The notes below the pieces were generated by a model, which saw only the letters and a list, made by a program, of their open reading frames with translations, did not search any database and had not been told where the DNA came from. Of a stretch of 64,000 bases of DNA, positions 35,992 to 48,779 are shown piece after piece. The stretch's first letter is position 1, and each line of letters begins with the position of its first letter. Source of the DNA: Terebella lapidaria (Eukaryota; Annelida; Polychaeta; Terebellida; Terebellidae); the NCBI GenBank assembly GCA_949152475.1, contig OX424562.1, positions 37,744,157 through 37,808,156 of the forward strand, in the 5' to 3' direction. A program made the translations under genes and the position numbers.

Positions 35992-38900
35992 AGTTCCCGC
36001 CAGTGAATTTCAACACAACGTAAAAAATGTAATAACACGAGTAACAAATGTGATAGAGTTAGGTTCGGTTTTTGTCAAGCGGATAATCCTGCATACCATA
36101 TTCCAAGTTTTACGCTGTTGAGAATCACACCTTTTTATAAAATAGTCTTTCAGGTATAATGCAGGTCGTCGCTCGTAGGTGGATATGCATGGCATCCCTG
36201 TCTGGTGACAGTAACTGTATGTGGAGGACCCAGGGCCTCGATTTCTGCTCCAAGTGAACTTGGTGATGGAATAGGTTGTTGTTGCTCGACTGAAAGCATA
36301 GGAGTTGTTGGGTTACAATTCGTGATCTCTTAGTGATTTGCTGAAGTTGCTGTGCTTCCTACATTACTGAAGCTGGTACACAGCTGAACTGAGAAGACAA
36401 CATAGCAGTATGTCCAGATAGTACACTCTCAGGCATGTCTAAACTGGTTCATATGTTATATACTTCTTGAGTGCCCTCCTGTTGAAAACATGTATCTCTA
36501 CCGGATCTGTCTAACGTCACCAAGTTTTCATCATGTGGAAATACTTCCGCCAAGCCGCCTGTTCTGCTATCGCATCTTGTATCTCTTCCGGATCTGTGTA
36601 TCCTCACCAAGTTTTGATAATGTTGGGATACTTCCAATACCCTGCCTGTTCGGTTCCATTTTTGGCCCCCAAAGGTTTTGCAGCTGAACCTTGTATTGCG
36701 CTTGCAAAGGTAGCAGCGGTCGTGCCACTCGTGCGCGAGCGTCTAGCCGACATATATCTACTTACTAACTCACATGTATGCAGTGATTATTTCTTTGCCT
36801 TCCATATCTCTCGCCTCAGGTGATACTTATGGACTTGCTGTACGTACTACATGAGGCCAGCCACTAAACTGATACACTTTTTACTTAAGTAGTGGTAACT
36901 TTCGCGAATACAAGATCATACAAAATCAATATATATACGTTTCTGACCGTGTACTGACCAATAGCGGTAACAGTGACGCCTGTTGTACATAATTTAGTGG
37001 TTTTGAGATTTGTTGCGATTCCTGCCACTGAAGTTCGTCAGACTGAATTTCGCGGACGTTTTGCCAAGAAGGGATTATCTACTCCTAACGCTTGAAATGG
37101 GAAGATATATGTCGTTGCAACAGAGTCTAGGGGGGGGGGGGGATGTTGTGGCTGAGATGGCAGTCATCTATCTCCATGTATTTCGATATGTGCTTCATGG
37201 CCCTTTGTTGGACACTCAAGTTATCACAACATTTGCAGAACCTTATGGTATCTTCTAGTGCCCATACAACATTCCATTGTAAGGAGTTTTTGGATTCAAC
37301 ACAAGCTTGAATGGGACATTAGTATTTTCAGTTTCCCCTCAGTCCTCAGTTTTCATCAGAATTGAGTGATAGTTGTTTCAAGCATCCATTACTGTTTGGA
37401 GTTGTCAACGTGGTAAACACGGGCTTGTTTAGCAGGTGGCATGACTGTATGGTGCGTCTTTCGCACCAAAACCTCATTGTGGGACAATGAATCCATCTAG
37501 TTTCGATTTGATGATCATACTCTGAGGCCACATCTTGCTAGAGTTCCTAGTTCACGGCGTTATTCCAGTGCACTGGGACCCTGACTGGTTGATTAGTTGC
37601 TACAGGTACTGTATTTGGGTCTGTTTTATGGACATGGAGGGCCCAGTCTTAGTGGGCAATGACTGTTGTGTACACAAATTGAACGTTGATGCGGCATATG
37701 CATCACAGCCTTTCTTGCATATTTTTCAATGTTTTCAGCATTTGCGTCGAACGGCTATTGCTTTGGGATATCAGGTGGTGTACACCTGACCAGGCAGCCA
37801 AATTCAGCCTTTGGGTGCTCATCACATACATTTGTGCTGGCCACGGATCACACCTTGGGGTGATGGGAGATTATTCTCAGCTGTTCCACGGCTGTTCAGC
37901 TTAGGTAGAACTTGTTATTGGACGTAGAGACATGGACCATTGCTGAAGTTTCACACTTGACACCTTCTGCATTGTGATCGTTCATCTTGAGAAATAAAGC
38001 TCCAATGAGTTTGATAATTTCCTTGTTAGCAAATCTGTCGCACAGGTATCCAGTCACTTTCTAAAATCCAGTTGCCAGAGTACTTTGAGACCCATCAATC
38101 ATGACTGTACGCCAATGTCACTTACGTATTCTTCTACTCGAGTATGACGCCAGCATTTGAGTTTGCTATCCCAAGTTGTGAATATGCTGACTGGCTGCAT
38201 TCTTGGGTTTTTTCAAGCTCTCACGAAGTTGTAGTTTTTCGCCACTCCCATTCCTGCGAACCGGGCTTCAGTGGTCAGAGAGAAGCAGAAAACTGCAAAC
38301 GTTGTAATCACAAGTTGTGAATATGCTGACTGGCTGCATTCTTGGGTTTTTTAAGCTCTCACAAAGTTGTAGTTTTTGCCCCACTCCCATTCCTGCAAAC
38401 CGGGCTTCAGTGGTCAGAGAGAAGCAGAAAACTGCAAACGTTGTAATCAGAGTTTCTTTAGGACGTTTAGGAGCAAATGTAGAATAGAAAGAACCCAATC
38501 AGTATACATCACTGGCGGTAACGATCAAGACATCATGAAGCCCAGAAGGTGACTGATAGCAGCTGTATGGAGACTGTGAGTTATAATCACGAGAAAGCAA
38601 ATACTCGTCTCGTCTCCAAGAAATGCATGGCAGCAGAAACAAGTGATGATATTTAGTAATAACAAGATCTGATACAGATGTATTCCTCCATGCAATACAC
38701 CACATGTTCTCATTCGAAGATACTAGCGCTGAAGTACAGCTTGCCAGTGAACTCATCAGCACGATTCTATACAGCTGTACACAAGATTGTTCAGACCGAC
38801 TGCTTAGTGCAAACATATTCTTTCTGGCTGTGATAATGTCAACTTCCTATGTGGGCGTCGAAAGAAGAACGCTTCTCAAGTCCCAAGAAAATGCATGTCC

Positions 38901-39300
38901 TCAAGAGCTGTATGAGAGTACACTTCTTCCTGCAACGAGGTTTGCTTGTCTGATACATGGATGAGATAGCAAGCCATTCCATTAATTGAGAGTGTCATGG
39001 TAACAATGGTACAGTTCTTGTATGGGAATTGTCACCCACAAATGACATTTTTGTCCATCAAACAACAGGATTGGTGTGTTGTTTCCATAACAATAGTTTC
39101 ATGTGCCAATTAAGTCTTCTCTTGCGTGGCAGTCAACTGTGGCTATGCCAAACCCAAACGTTCAGCCGTGCAAGTCCCACAAATTGACCATACGATTATG
39201 CTGAGCAGCTCATGGTTGAACGTATTTTCTGTACGGCATACACCTCTGACAGGCAGTTGAAAACTATACTAATCACCTCCTACAAAAAATACTCGTGCTT
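35992..39300. other. Repeat-rich intergenic DNA without a supported gene
   Basis: ORFs are short and show no domain. A local duplication of about 88 bp lies near 36491-36660 (TGTATCTCTwCCGGATCTGT, then TCACCAAGTTTT). A run of 14-15 G lies near 37128-37142. See also the 139-bp tandem duplication. It may hold old transposon remains I cannot name. Confidence 0.4.
38172..38448 (+). repeat. 139-bp tandem duplication
   Basis: Two copies (38172-38310, 38311-38448) starting CAAGTTGTGAATATGCTGAC and differing by a few bases. Confidence 0.9.
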
Positions 39301-39312
39301 TTTTGGAATGGT

Positions 39313-39430
39313 CAACTGATTCAACTAGCATACAGGGATCTTCTACACCTGAAAGATATCTGTACTTCTGCTCATAAACTCAAAGAAAATAAAGCAATTT
39401 GTTCAGAATGGAATAGATGAGAAAGGAGTG
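39313..39430 (+). repeat. Dispersed repeat with GGTCAACTGATTC head, single unit
   Basis: GGTCAACTGATTCAACTAGC through CTTCTACACCTGAAAGATAT to GATGAGAAAGGAG matches 43535-43640 in the same orientation. Here the 30-bp head occurs once; there it is amplified. Confidence 0.85.
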
Positions 39431-39639
39431 CTAGCCGGGGAGGCGTGCAATAATGAAGGAAGGATCAATGCTACCATAGAGTGGTGAATTGCATCGAACT
39501 GCTCCAAAAACATCGGCTTCATCACGAAATTGAAAACACAGACTTTGTGGTTGCTGAGTGCAAGGAACTACTCAGTAACTTAACTATCAAGATGAAACAT
39601 CACTTGCTCGATAATTCTTATGCTATTTTTAAAACCTCA

Positions 39640-40560
39640 TTATGAGGTGAGCCTCATAATGACTTCAAATGACGTCAGATTTCGAAAATAAAACATAGTT
39701 GCAAGACCTTCAACACGAGTGATTACTCAATATTTTTTGTTAAAGTCAAGGTCAAGATCATTTTCAGGTCAATTTCGACCTCAGGCACTCGGAAAGGCTA
39801 TGAGTTAGTTATTGAGCTATGTGAATGCAACATTCTGGCTTTAATTTTGTGTTTCTATCTTCATTAGTATTTGAGAAATAGTGACCTACTCGAGTTTCAC
39901 TTGCAGGTCAATAATGACCTTGATCTTTGAAATTTGACCTCAAAATTTTGTTATTCGGGAGTACTTGTTCGTGCTTATTTTTTTCTTCACTATTCACACT
40001 GATGTCCACATGGATAACTTGGAATATGTAATTTCACCTATAACGAGATCGAATCAATTGCTATATAAAGTGGATAATCAGATTGAGCTAAAAATTTACA
40101 TGATGCATCAAAGACCAGAAATACGTTGTATGCAAGCATCAATTCCAAAATCAGAGAAAATTACTTTTTTAAAAAAAAAAAAAGCCTGACCTTGGGGCGT
40201 TTGTTAAGGTCAAGATCAAAGGTCACGGTCAAGGTCACGGAAGATAGGTCTCGATATTATCCACAATATGCACTTAATTTGAAGCCTCTAAGACGATTAG
40301 AACTTGAGTTATTGCCACTTATGTGTTTTCGACGTTTTGTGTGACTTTGACCTTGGACCAAATTCACCAAAATAGTATGTTTCCTACCATTTATCCTACA
40401 TAAAATGTACACCAAGTTTAGAGGAAATCATATGAGAAATGTGGACGCTAGGCTATAAACCAACAAACACATTCTCAAGAAATCCACAAATCTTTATATT
40501 CCGGCAAGTAACAAACAAACAGACAAACACATACACAAACCGACCGACTGACATACTTGC
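39640..40560. repeat. AGGTCA-rich dispersed repeat
   Basis: Many AGGTCA half-sites and reverse complements (TGACCT) occur, for example GGTCAAGATCAAAGGTCACG near 40209-40230. Similar TGACCTTGA wording occurs at 46860-47460 and 60000-60660. It is an old dispersed repeat; no ORF. Confidence 0.6.
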
Positions 40561-43440
40561 TGAAATCGTTAGTTTCCAGCAAGTATCAAGTTAATGAAAT
40601 TCAAAAATTAAAAAAAATTAAAAATTCGAAAAATATCATAAGTTCAAAATATTATGTGTGCATTTACAGGTGCATTATGATATACAAAACATTTACGGGT
40701 GCATTGTGATATTCAGGACATTGATGGGTGTATTATGACATCAGAAAATCACGTGAACAGTAAGACATTTGGTCATGACGTTCAAACATTTATGGATGCA
40801 TTCTGATATCAGGCCTAAGGTTACTCCCCTAGCGAGAATAGGGTTAATTTCATGACTATGTACCTCCCTCTAATGAGTACATATTACGTTATGACGATGT
40901 AGCTCCCCTGGCGAATGATACCTGGTTGGTATCTAGTCCATACTACACTACTATAATAGCCTATCTTGGGCAATAAAGCTACATATTTGACACTACGCTT
41001 CCCCATAGTCATTTTATGGACAAGCTATTGCTTACCTCATTGGTATGACAAGTAAGAGGCACACACTAAAAGATTTTAGTAAAATCGGCTATTCCACTTG
41101 ACATGTTCCACCGCTCTGCGCTTAAAGAGAGTTCATGTAGTATGCTGCCATAATATCATATATGAATGATAAACAAATCTGCTTCATAACACTAATGTAA
41201 TAAATCACAACATATGCTCTGACAGTTTCCTCGCAAATGTATCACGAACTATGATATAATGTCCATCTGAAATTGGAGACAGGTAAATACTAATTAATAA
41301 CAAATGCAAAGGGACTTGGCGATATATTACATTGGAGCAGCCACGATATTAGTACTAGAACTATGCTCATAATGTTCACATATTAAGTGACAACGCCATA
41401 TTACCGAAAATGTATGACCATTTCCAACTGACATTCAGATTTTTGTATTGTATGCAAACATGCTGGATATCATACTGTTTATTTTGTCAATAATTCAGCC
41501 ATAAATATACAGAAATGAATTCACGAACGAAAAAACACTATCAGTTCCGTCTAGGTATACGGACAGCTAGACGTAGATATAATTCCGCATTTCGTGAACA
41601 GACATGGGGTAACGAATTTATCACTGAGTGAAAACGTGCCAAATTAGATATTCGGGATACGGGTTTATATCACTGTTGTGATTGGCCAATCACAGTCTCG
41701 GATTTGTCTTCAGTCAGTGATAATATATACCACATGAAAGATTTACAACGAAATTTGATGTTTAATTCAGAACAAACGCACATAATTGATTCAGATATTA
41801 GGCCTAGAGCTTCTGGGAATAGGGCAGTGTTATCTATCGCTATATCTGATTACATTAGGATTATCATGTGATTATAGGAAGGATCATAATCATGTTTTCA
41901 CAGCTACATAGTGACTGAGAAGAAACAAAATTTGACAGTTACGAATACGGGGTCCTCCCTGGTTGTTCACATGATTCTTTCATAAGGGTGCATTCTTCAT
42001 ATGATGGGGGTTTCTTCTCGTTCGCCAATCATCTTGTGTTCACTGTTTTACATACCAGTCGAGCGATACACTGATACATTCAACATCGTCATACACCTGT
42101 GCGAAGCTGTAATTGTCTTTTTGACGAGATGGACAATTACAAATATCTTAAACGGGTAGAGATTATATGCATGTATAAGGCTTCAGCTATATTCAATTGT
42201 ACAATTAAACTAAATTCCATACACGAAGCACGCAGCAGGGGCGGATCCAGCGTTTTTTATTAGGGGGGGGGGGGGTGCTCTTCTTAAATGTACGTGATCT
42301 TGAAATAGTGTGAGCGAGCGAAGCATTTAGCTTATGCGGTCTCGGGGTTGGGGGGGGGGGGGGGCGTAGGTGTATTTTACAACTGTACCTTGTGGAATCA
42401 ATAAGTAGAATTTTACTTTAGAAGTCTGCTTAGTTCTGTTGTAAATGAAGTATAGATTTTCAACGAAAGGAAGGTCTAATAGTCCTACCATTCTAAGGCT
42501 GTTCTAAGGTTCTCATGCACCAGACATGGTGATGGTCAATCATTTAATAATAAAGATGAGATATAATTATCTTCAAAGTTATGTCGACATCCACAGTTAT
42601 ATCCAGAGTTATACAGAACTATGTCTGAAAAAAAAAACAAATAAATAAAACAAAAATATCCCCTGGGTATATTCAATGACAGTTTCAATATGAAGTCAAG
42701 TGTGTCGGACTAAATTTTTTATTGGATGGGGGTGGGAGGGAGCATACTGGTTAGAGGAGTCAAGCGACCGAGCGAAGTGAGGTGGACAGGTGGTAGCGTA
42801 CACAGCGTGGGGCCTGGGGCCCGCTCAATGCTCTGTGGTTGATTCTGAGCTCTCTCTGGCTCTGATTGAGTATTTTTCATTCCACACATGCATGTAAATG
42901 TTGCTGGTATTTAAATTTATTTATCCCAAAACTACTCATTGTCACTCTACATATTATATGTCATATAACTTAAAGAACTCATGATTAATGACACTCAATT
43001 GCATAATTATTAACCAACGAATGTTAGGCCTATGTAAGGCTGTAATGCACCTTAACATAATTCTGAGTCACGGATTTTTTTGTTGAAAATATATTGTGGG
43101 GCTCTACCCCCTCCCCCCTCCCGCTCCCACTCCCCCGGTCAAAAATATCAAACGAGGAAAATTACATTCATATTTCGTTACATGTAGGTGCACACCCGCA
43201 TTTCTCATAGCTTCTTGCTCTCTCTTTTTTCTTTTTTTTCTCTTTTTTTCATGGCCCAATAGTGGTTGCATCTCGGAGGAACAGCGGAGTTGAAAGCCTT
43301 GTGCGTCAACCGTGTCGATGTCGTGTTGTTGGCGTCGGGATGGTGGGTTATGACGGGATGCTCATTGAGTGGAACTAGTGCTCCGGCAGTGTCCGACATT
43401 CGTTGTCGGTATTTTTTTAATGTAAAAAAGAAACGGTCAT
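40561..43440. other. AT-rich intergenic DNA, partly duplicated from upstream of copy A
   Basis: Matches to 33400-34330 occur around 41480-42180. G runs lie near 42265-42276 and 42350-42364. A 65-codon ORF at 43096-43293 begins in a CCCTCCCCCCTCCC tract and is not convincing. Repeated GTGCATTrTGATAT units (TTACAGGTGCATTATGATAT) lie at 40665-40735. Confidence 0.4.
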
Positions 43441-43441
43441 G

Positions 43442-43566
43442 ATGCGGTCAACTGATTCAACTAGCAAACAGGGAACGGTCAACTGATTCAACTAGCAAAC
43501 AGGGAACGGTCAACTGATTTAACTAGCAAACAGGGAACGGTCAACTGATTCAACTAGCAAACAGGG
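43442..43566 (+). repeat. 30-bp tandem repeat, four units
   Basis: GGTCAACTGATTCAACTAGC followed by AAACAGGGAAC repeats four times; the fourth unit runs into the sequence shared with 39313-39430. Confidence 0.93.
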
Positions 43567-43640
43567 ATCTTCTACACCTGAAAGATATCTGTACTTTCTA
43601 CTCATAAACTCGAATTTGTTCAGGGTGGAATAGACGAGAA

Positions 43641-45467
43641 AGGAGAAACAAACAAAATTTCAAATTGATCCGAAAATCCTAAAGGAAGTTATGGTAAAAA
43701 ATCATATGAGGTTTTGTGTTGAACTTGACTTTAGCTTGTTTTTTTGTTAAAAAACAATCGGTTTTTCTTCTTGTTTTCAATATTACTCTTATGTATGTTG
43801 ATGTACTTGTATACTTTTGTTTTTGTTAATTTTTTATTTTTTATCTCTGTACAAATTTATTCTCTAATTGTTAATTGTTTCAGCTCAGGGGAATGTCACT
43901 CATAAGATTAGTCTTCTTGCATTCTCCTTTTCCAACAGTATTTTGCCCTATTTTACATATGCATAATGTATTTTTGTATGTTGTTGGAAATAAAATATTC
44001 TGAATCGAATTGAATTGACCTAACGGCAGTTTTCGAGCATCGGGTTTCCGTGGAACTGGGCCACAGCATCCATTTGATGGGAACCTAGATTCGAAATTTA
44101 CCACATAACCCGGTATTACACCTGAAAAAAATATATATCGAACGTTGAAATGTTGTGAGGTAATGTTCATAATAAATGAATAATGAAAAAAATCATAAGA
44201 GTAATAAATGGCGCGGATTTTGTGTAATTGAACAGTAAACTCTGAATGATATATGCTATTTCGAATACCTTACTGTGATACAGATATCGGCCTATATCCC
44301 ACCCCTGAAAGGCGAATTTATGTATTGCTTTGATGCGCAACAATATGGAACAACATAGTCCCATGAATTAAACATGTTGAACAGTAGACCCGTAGTGGGT
44401 TGTTTTCGTAACGCAAATCTGACCCCCGTGATATATGTCACTAATTGATCTTTCAAAGAAACGAAGCTGCACAAATTTATCAGCCATGGACATTTCGCCG
44501 AGCGCTGAATATGAAAGGAAAAACTAGACACATGTCGCGCCGAACGCGTGGGTTCTATCCCTCTGATGGCCAACTGCCGCTGTTACCTCGTCAAGTAAAT
44601 CCGATGTCTTTACTGTACATCCAGTATTTTCCATCATAAATTACTATTTCCATCAATAGTAATTTCAATATCCGCAGCTGTAAACAAGGAATATGTCCGA
44701 ATTGTTGTATATTCTTATACATAGGGCCTAAATAGTTCAGTTTAGCAGTAGAGCATGAAGCAAAAGCAGTCACGCTTTTCAATAACCCCTAGTACTTGCC
44801 ATCCTTGACAACAAATGCAGCAGGCTATGACTGTCAAAGCAATCTGTCGATTTACTGCCAAATGTGCTGAAAAGTACAAAATCCATCCTTCAAACAATAT
44901 TCGATGATGGTGCGGAAAAGTCAGTACATATCAACAAGAGTGGCGGAGTTTCTGTTTTCCGGCGGGGGGGGGGGGGGGGGGTGAGGGGGAGTGGGCGGGT
45001 CGTAATGGGTGAGTGGTGTCAGTTTGATATTTACACATTATTTTAAAAAGTACCTATTTATAGTTTCTTGAAATTTATTGAATATTAACAAACAACTTTT
45101 GATTCCTCAATACCCCTTTTCAATAGAGCAATGATTCATGTAAATTTACTGTAGACCCTTGTATAGAGCGCTCACGAACTGGCTGCTTTCAAAAGAGCTC
45201 ATACCATCGCAGCATGTTCACTGATCCTCCGATTTGCAATGCAAACAAAATTGATAGGTCTTACCATAGTTTATGTCAATGCAAACAAAAAATCGAATGA
45301 GAATTATTGTGACCTGTATGGGTCTAAAACCCTATAGCGGGGGACACACATCTATGGTATGGGGGCCTACTTTAATTAAGAACACGATTGATGCGCTTTT
45401 TATACAGACCAAGCTTGATTGAGATTCAGTTTCCGAGTGAGAGCACTGTTAAATATTGTGAGCTGAA
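43641..45467. other. Upstream region of glycosyltransferase B
   Basis: No gene. Contains blocks shared with upstream of copy A (44330-44480) and blocks found inverted at 48780-49030 and 50310-50425. A run of about 18 G lies near 44965-44983. Confidence 0.5.
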
Positions 45468-46625
45468 ATGTACAAGTTTTATGCGTGTGTTGTCATCTTC
45501 CCAGTGAGCATTGGTTTGCTGGCGCTGACAATGGTGTTTGATATTACTGAGTATCGTATAGGCCCAGGCTTGGAAAATGCACTAGGTTGGATAGGTTACA
45601 TCCGTAACAACACCGGAATTATCCAGAATCCAAGAAATGTGGAACGAGCCAGAAAATCATCTTACATGAAAATGCTCAAACTGAACAAAGATGATCTGGG
45701 AGTCGACAACATACACCAATTCTGGCGAAAAAAAGATGCCAGCTGCAAGAATTTGACGACAGATCAGAACTTCGATCTGGACTGGGAACAATGGCTCGAG
45801 GAACCAAGAGAATCTAACATTTCCTCACAATATTATGTCGAGAATATCGTACATTATGTGTGGATAAATGATAAAACAGGCGACCTGAGTCTACACCACG
45901 TGATCTCGTTGCTAGGTGCGCACGTGAACCTGCATCCCGAACGTATTTACTTCCACACCAACAGCGTGCCGAAAGGTAGATACTGGCGCATTGCCCGTAA
46001 GATTCCGGAACTTATTGTAGTCAAAAGAACTCCCAAAAAATGCGTGTTTGGAGTCAGTATCCCGCGTCAACGTCAACAAGAAATCCAAAGTGACTTAGAA
46101 CGCCTGCTAATCGTTCTGGAACATGGAGGTATCTATCTGGATCTTGATGTGATTCCGACTAAATCGTTTGGAGATCTTCGGGAGTGTCCGTGTACACTGG
46201 GCGTGGACGAATATGAGATCGTTTGTAACGCCGTGATTATCTGCTCAAAGTTCTCGACGTTCCTCCTGCTGTGGACCCAGTCTTTCCTGTCTGACTTTAG
46301 CACGGAGTGGGCAGTGAATGGCGGTCGTAAACCTTTTGAAATGGCGAGACGGTTTCCATTTGCTGTGCACCTGCAGTGGCGCCGATTGTTCGAGCCCAGT
46401 GACCGGCACATCGACGAGCTGTGGACGACAAACACGACGATTGTGCCCTTCAATTACACAGATAACTACGCAATACATCTGTGGAATGTTGCCCGCAGGC
46501 ATTACGGATATTACTATCTGACACTGAGCGACCTCTGGCGGAGTGGCGGCGTGTATGCGCAGGTCGCTCGTGACGTCATCGCCAAATCCCGGTCGCTTAT
46601 TGGCCAGGTTCTTGATCCACAGTGA
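45468..46625 (+). CDS. DxD glycosyltransferase, type II membrane (GT32-like), copy B
   Basis: 385 residues, intact and intronless. It has the same plan as copy A: a short cytosolic end, a signal-anchor at about 4-24, VENIVHYVWIND (about 124-135) and LEHGGIYLDLDVIPTKS with DLD at 225-227. Differences cluster in the stem (residues 25-60 and 108-125) and in VFGVSIPRQRQQEIQ, while the catalytic block is almost unchanged. That pattern suggests both copies are under selection. Upstream DNA is shared with copy A, so the unit was duplicated with flanks and then separated by repeats. Sugar specificity cannot be read from the sequence. Confidence 0.88.
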   Translation: MYKFYACVVIFPVSIGLLALTMVFDITEYRIGPGLENALGWIGYIRNNTGIIQNPRNVERARKSSYMKMLKLNKDDLGVDNIHQFWRKKDASCKNLTTDQNFDLDWEQWLEEPRESNISSQYYVENIVHYVWINDKTGDLSLHHVISLLGAHVNLHPERIYFHTNSVPKGRYWRIARKIPELIVVKRTPKKCVFGVSIPRQRQQEIQSDLERLLIVLEHGGIYLDLDVIPTKSFGDLRECPCTLGVDEYEIVCNAVIICSKFSTFLLLWTQSFLSDFSTEWAVNGGRKPFEMARRFPFAVHLQWRRLFEPSDRHIDELWTTNTTIVPFNYTDNYAIHLWNVARRHYGYYYLTLSDLWRSGGVYAQVARDVIAKSRSLIGQVLDPQ

Positions 46626-47101
46626 TGCGCGATATTGCATCCGCATAAAACTCACATGTTTTAGATCATAATCCAATTTCGTTCGAACTCACTATATTTG
46701 TTAGAGCGATTCGGCTAATATATTGAGTCGGTTTGAAATTTTCATTGAATCGGCAGTCTTTTCAGAGCCGAAAATCACCCTATTGACACAATAATAACTT
46801 TTCAAAACAATTTTAAAAAATCCACACAATAACTTTATTTGGTTCTGTCCTAGCATGACTGTTCAGTCCAATTGTAACATTTATGAAGATAATGTCCCCT
46901 GAATCGCTCGAAATATAGGCCCAAAACAGGCAGAAATGAAGGAGTTGGCCCTCTGGGACAGAACGCCTGTAAACAGAAATCAGGTTTGTATTATTTACAT
47001 ATAGGAAGTCATTCTAGTACATGTTGGATCTATTGATGACTGAAGTTGACCCGTTGGAAATCTCAAGGTCACGTTTCATCAGATATGAGCAATTTCATAT
47101 A
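46626..47101. other. Downstream spacer, no gene
   Basis: AT-rich with scattered AAGGTCA words; no ORF of interest. Confidence 0.4.
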
Positions 47102-47412
47102 CTGTATTGGTCCTAATAGTGGCACGTGCCCTATTTTTGGAGCGCCCCCCCCCCCCCCCCCTCTTTTCACCAAAAATGATCGATTTTTGAAACCTTGTAA
47201 TTCACTCCAGATCTTTCTAATAAAATCTGTGGAGTGGAGTGCTCCAATCCACATATTTATGTTATTTGAATCATGAGAAAGGGGATTGAAGACTATAAGT
47301 ATATTATTGAGTGATTTTCTTAAATTTGACATGGATTTTGACTTCATTTTTGCGCGCCCTGCTACAGGAGGTCTTGCTTTGGCTCGCCGTGCTACTATTA
47401 GGACCAATACGG
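47102..47412. mobile_element. TA-flanked MITE, 311 bp
   Basis: Ends are CTGTATTGGTCCTAATAGTG and the reverse complement of CCGTATTGGTCCTAATAGTA, flanked by TA. A run of C lies inside near 47144-47161. The TIR plan (CyGTA, six bases, CTAATA) is the same as in the MITE at 32516-32866. Confidence 0.8.
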
Positions 47413-47530
47413 TATGTCGGATCGGTTCGGTGACCTTGAACTTGACCTCAAACGACCTTGAATAATAGATCCGATTTAAAAGGTCCAATTCGTCGTGAAC
47501 TATGCATATTGACAGCTACAGACAAAATGA

Positions 47531-47881
47531 TTACAGATATATCTTGCTGTGTATATGTTCGTCTTGCATCGTGTTTTCCATGCGAACGGACACGGTGACC
47601 CCCTATTTTCTTTTCAGTTTTAGGATGAAGCTCTAGATTATGATGATGCAGTTATATATATTTTTAAAAACTCTTTCACCCCCTCCCCTCACTGTTTGGA
47701 GCAGATATATTACAGATATATCTTGCTGTGTATATGTTCGTCTTGCATCGTGTTTTCCATGCGAACGGACACGGTGACCCCCTATTTTCTTTTCAGTTTT
47801 AGGATGAAGCTCTAGATTATGATGATGCAGTTATATATATTTTTAAAAACTCTTTCACCCCCTCCCCTCACTGTTTGGAGC
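47531..47881 (+). repeat. 179-bp tandem duplication
   Basis: 47531-47709 and 47710-47881 are almost identical (TTACAGATATATCTTGCTGT to CACTGTTTGGAGC). Confidence 0.93.
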
Positions 47882-48690
47882 GGACTATTTTAAATTGTAT
47901 TCAAATATATAACACACTCTCAATTTTCTAATTTACATAATCAGGATTGCCATTGTAAATGGGGTGTTTTGCAAATGATGATGATACAAATAAAGCACAT
48001 TTACTTTATTGGATCATTATTGCATACATTGTATCTTCTGCGGGAGAGTGTATAATGTGTGGATGACCAATAAAAATGAACATCATGACGTATTAGTCTC
48101 GGTGATTGTGAGAAAATCTTGGTGCAAACTAAACTATCCTGGTGGAAACTCAACAAATCTTGATGGAAACAAAAAAAACATTCGTTAGCAACAAAACAAT
48201 CTCGGCGCAACCTAAGATATGATGGTTATAAGCCACTGTAATAGTCATTCATGCTTTCAAACATTCGTCTACATATGTGTGGCCTACTAGTATATCTTAG
48301 TTAGCACCATTTCACCTTGAACCTAGGACCCAACTGAATGCTACGAGGAATGCAGTGTGTGAGACGTCGATGGAATGACACATTTGATGCTGAAATGTAT
48401 TGAGCATCTAGGATAGTATACTGATAACTTGTGTTGTGTGTCCAGATCACGGGCTCCGTCACCAGTACGCGAAGGATGGGTCGGGCCATGGTTATCTGTG
48501 AATGCGCTACGGAATATTATCGGCATAGTGCACACACGTCTTTCTGACTCGTACAGTTCTAAGAAATGGATGAGTTCCCTGATGGGGGCAGCGATTGCAG
48601 ATATGCGTTTGAAAAGCACTGTGTTGATGGTAGATGCCTGCTAGAAACCATCTTCGATGACAAAATATATACAAACTCATCAACCTAGAT
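47882..48690. other. Intergenic, short imperfect repeats
   Basis: TCTTGGTGsAAAC-type units recur around 48115-48175. No gene supported. Confidence 0.35.
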
Positions 48691-48779
48691 CATCGATCCT
48701 CATAAATCTTAAAGAGTTTTCGTTAATTAGGGTATGCCCCCTACTATTCATTAATGTCCCCTGCTAGAGCGCTTTCAAT

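Noticed and set aside
43442..43566. CRISPR-like array
   Set aside because: Units are directly adjacent with no spacers, and the sequence is eukaryotic.
47069..47488. 139-codon ORF on the - strand
   Set aside because: It runs through the MITE and its poly-C tract (encoding Gly), so it is not a gene.
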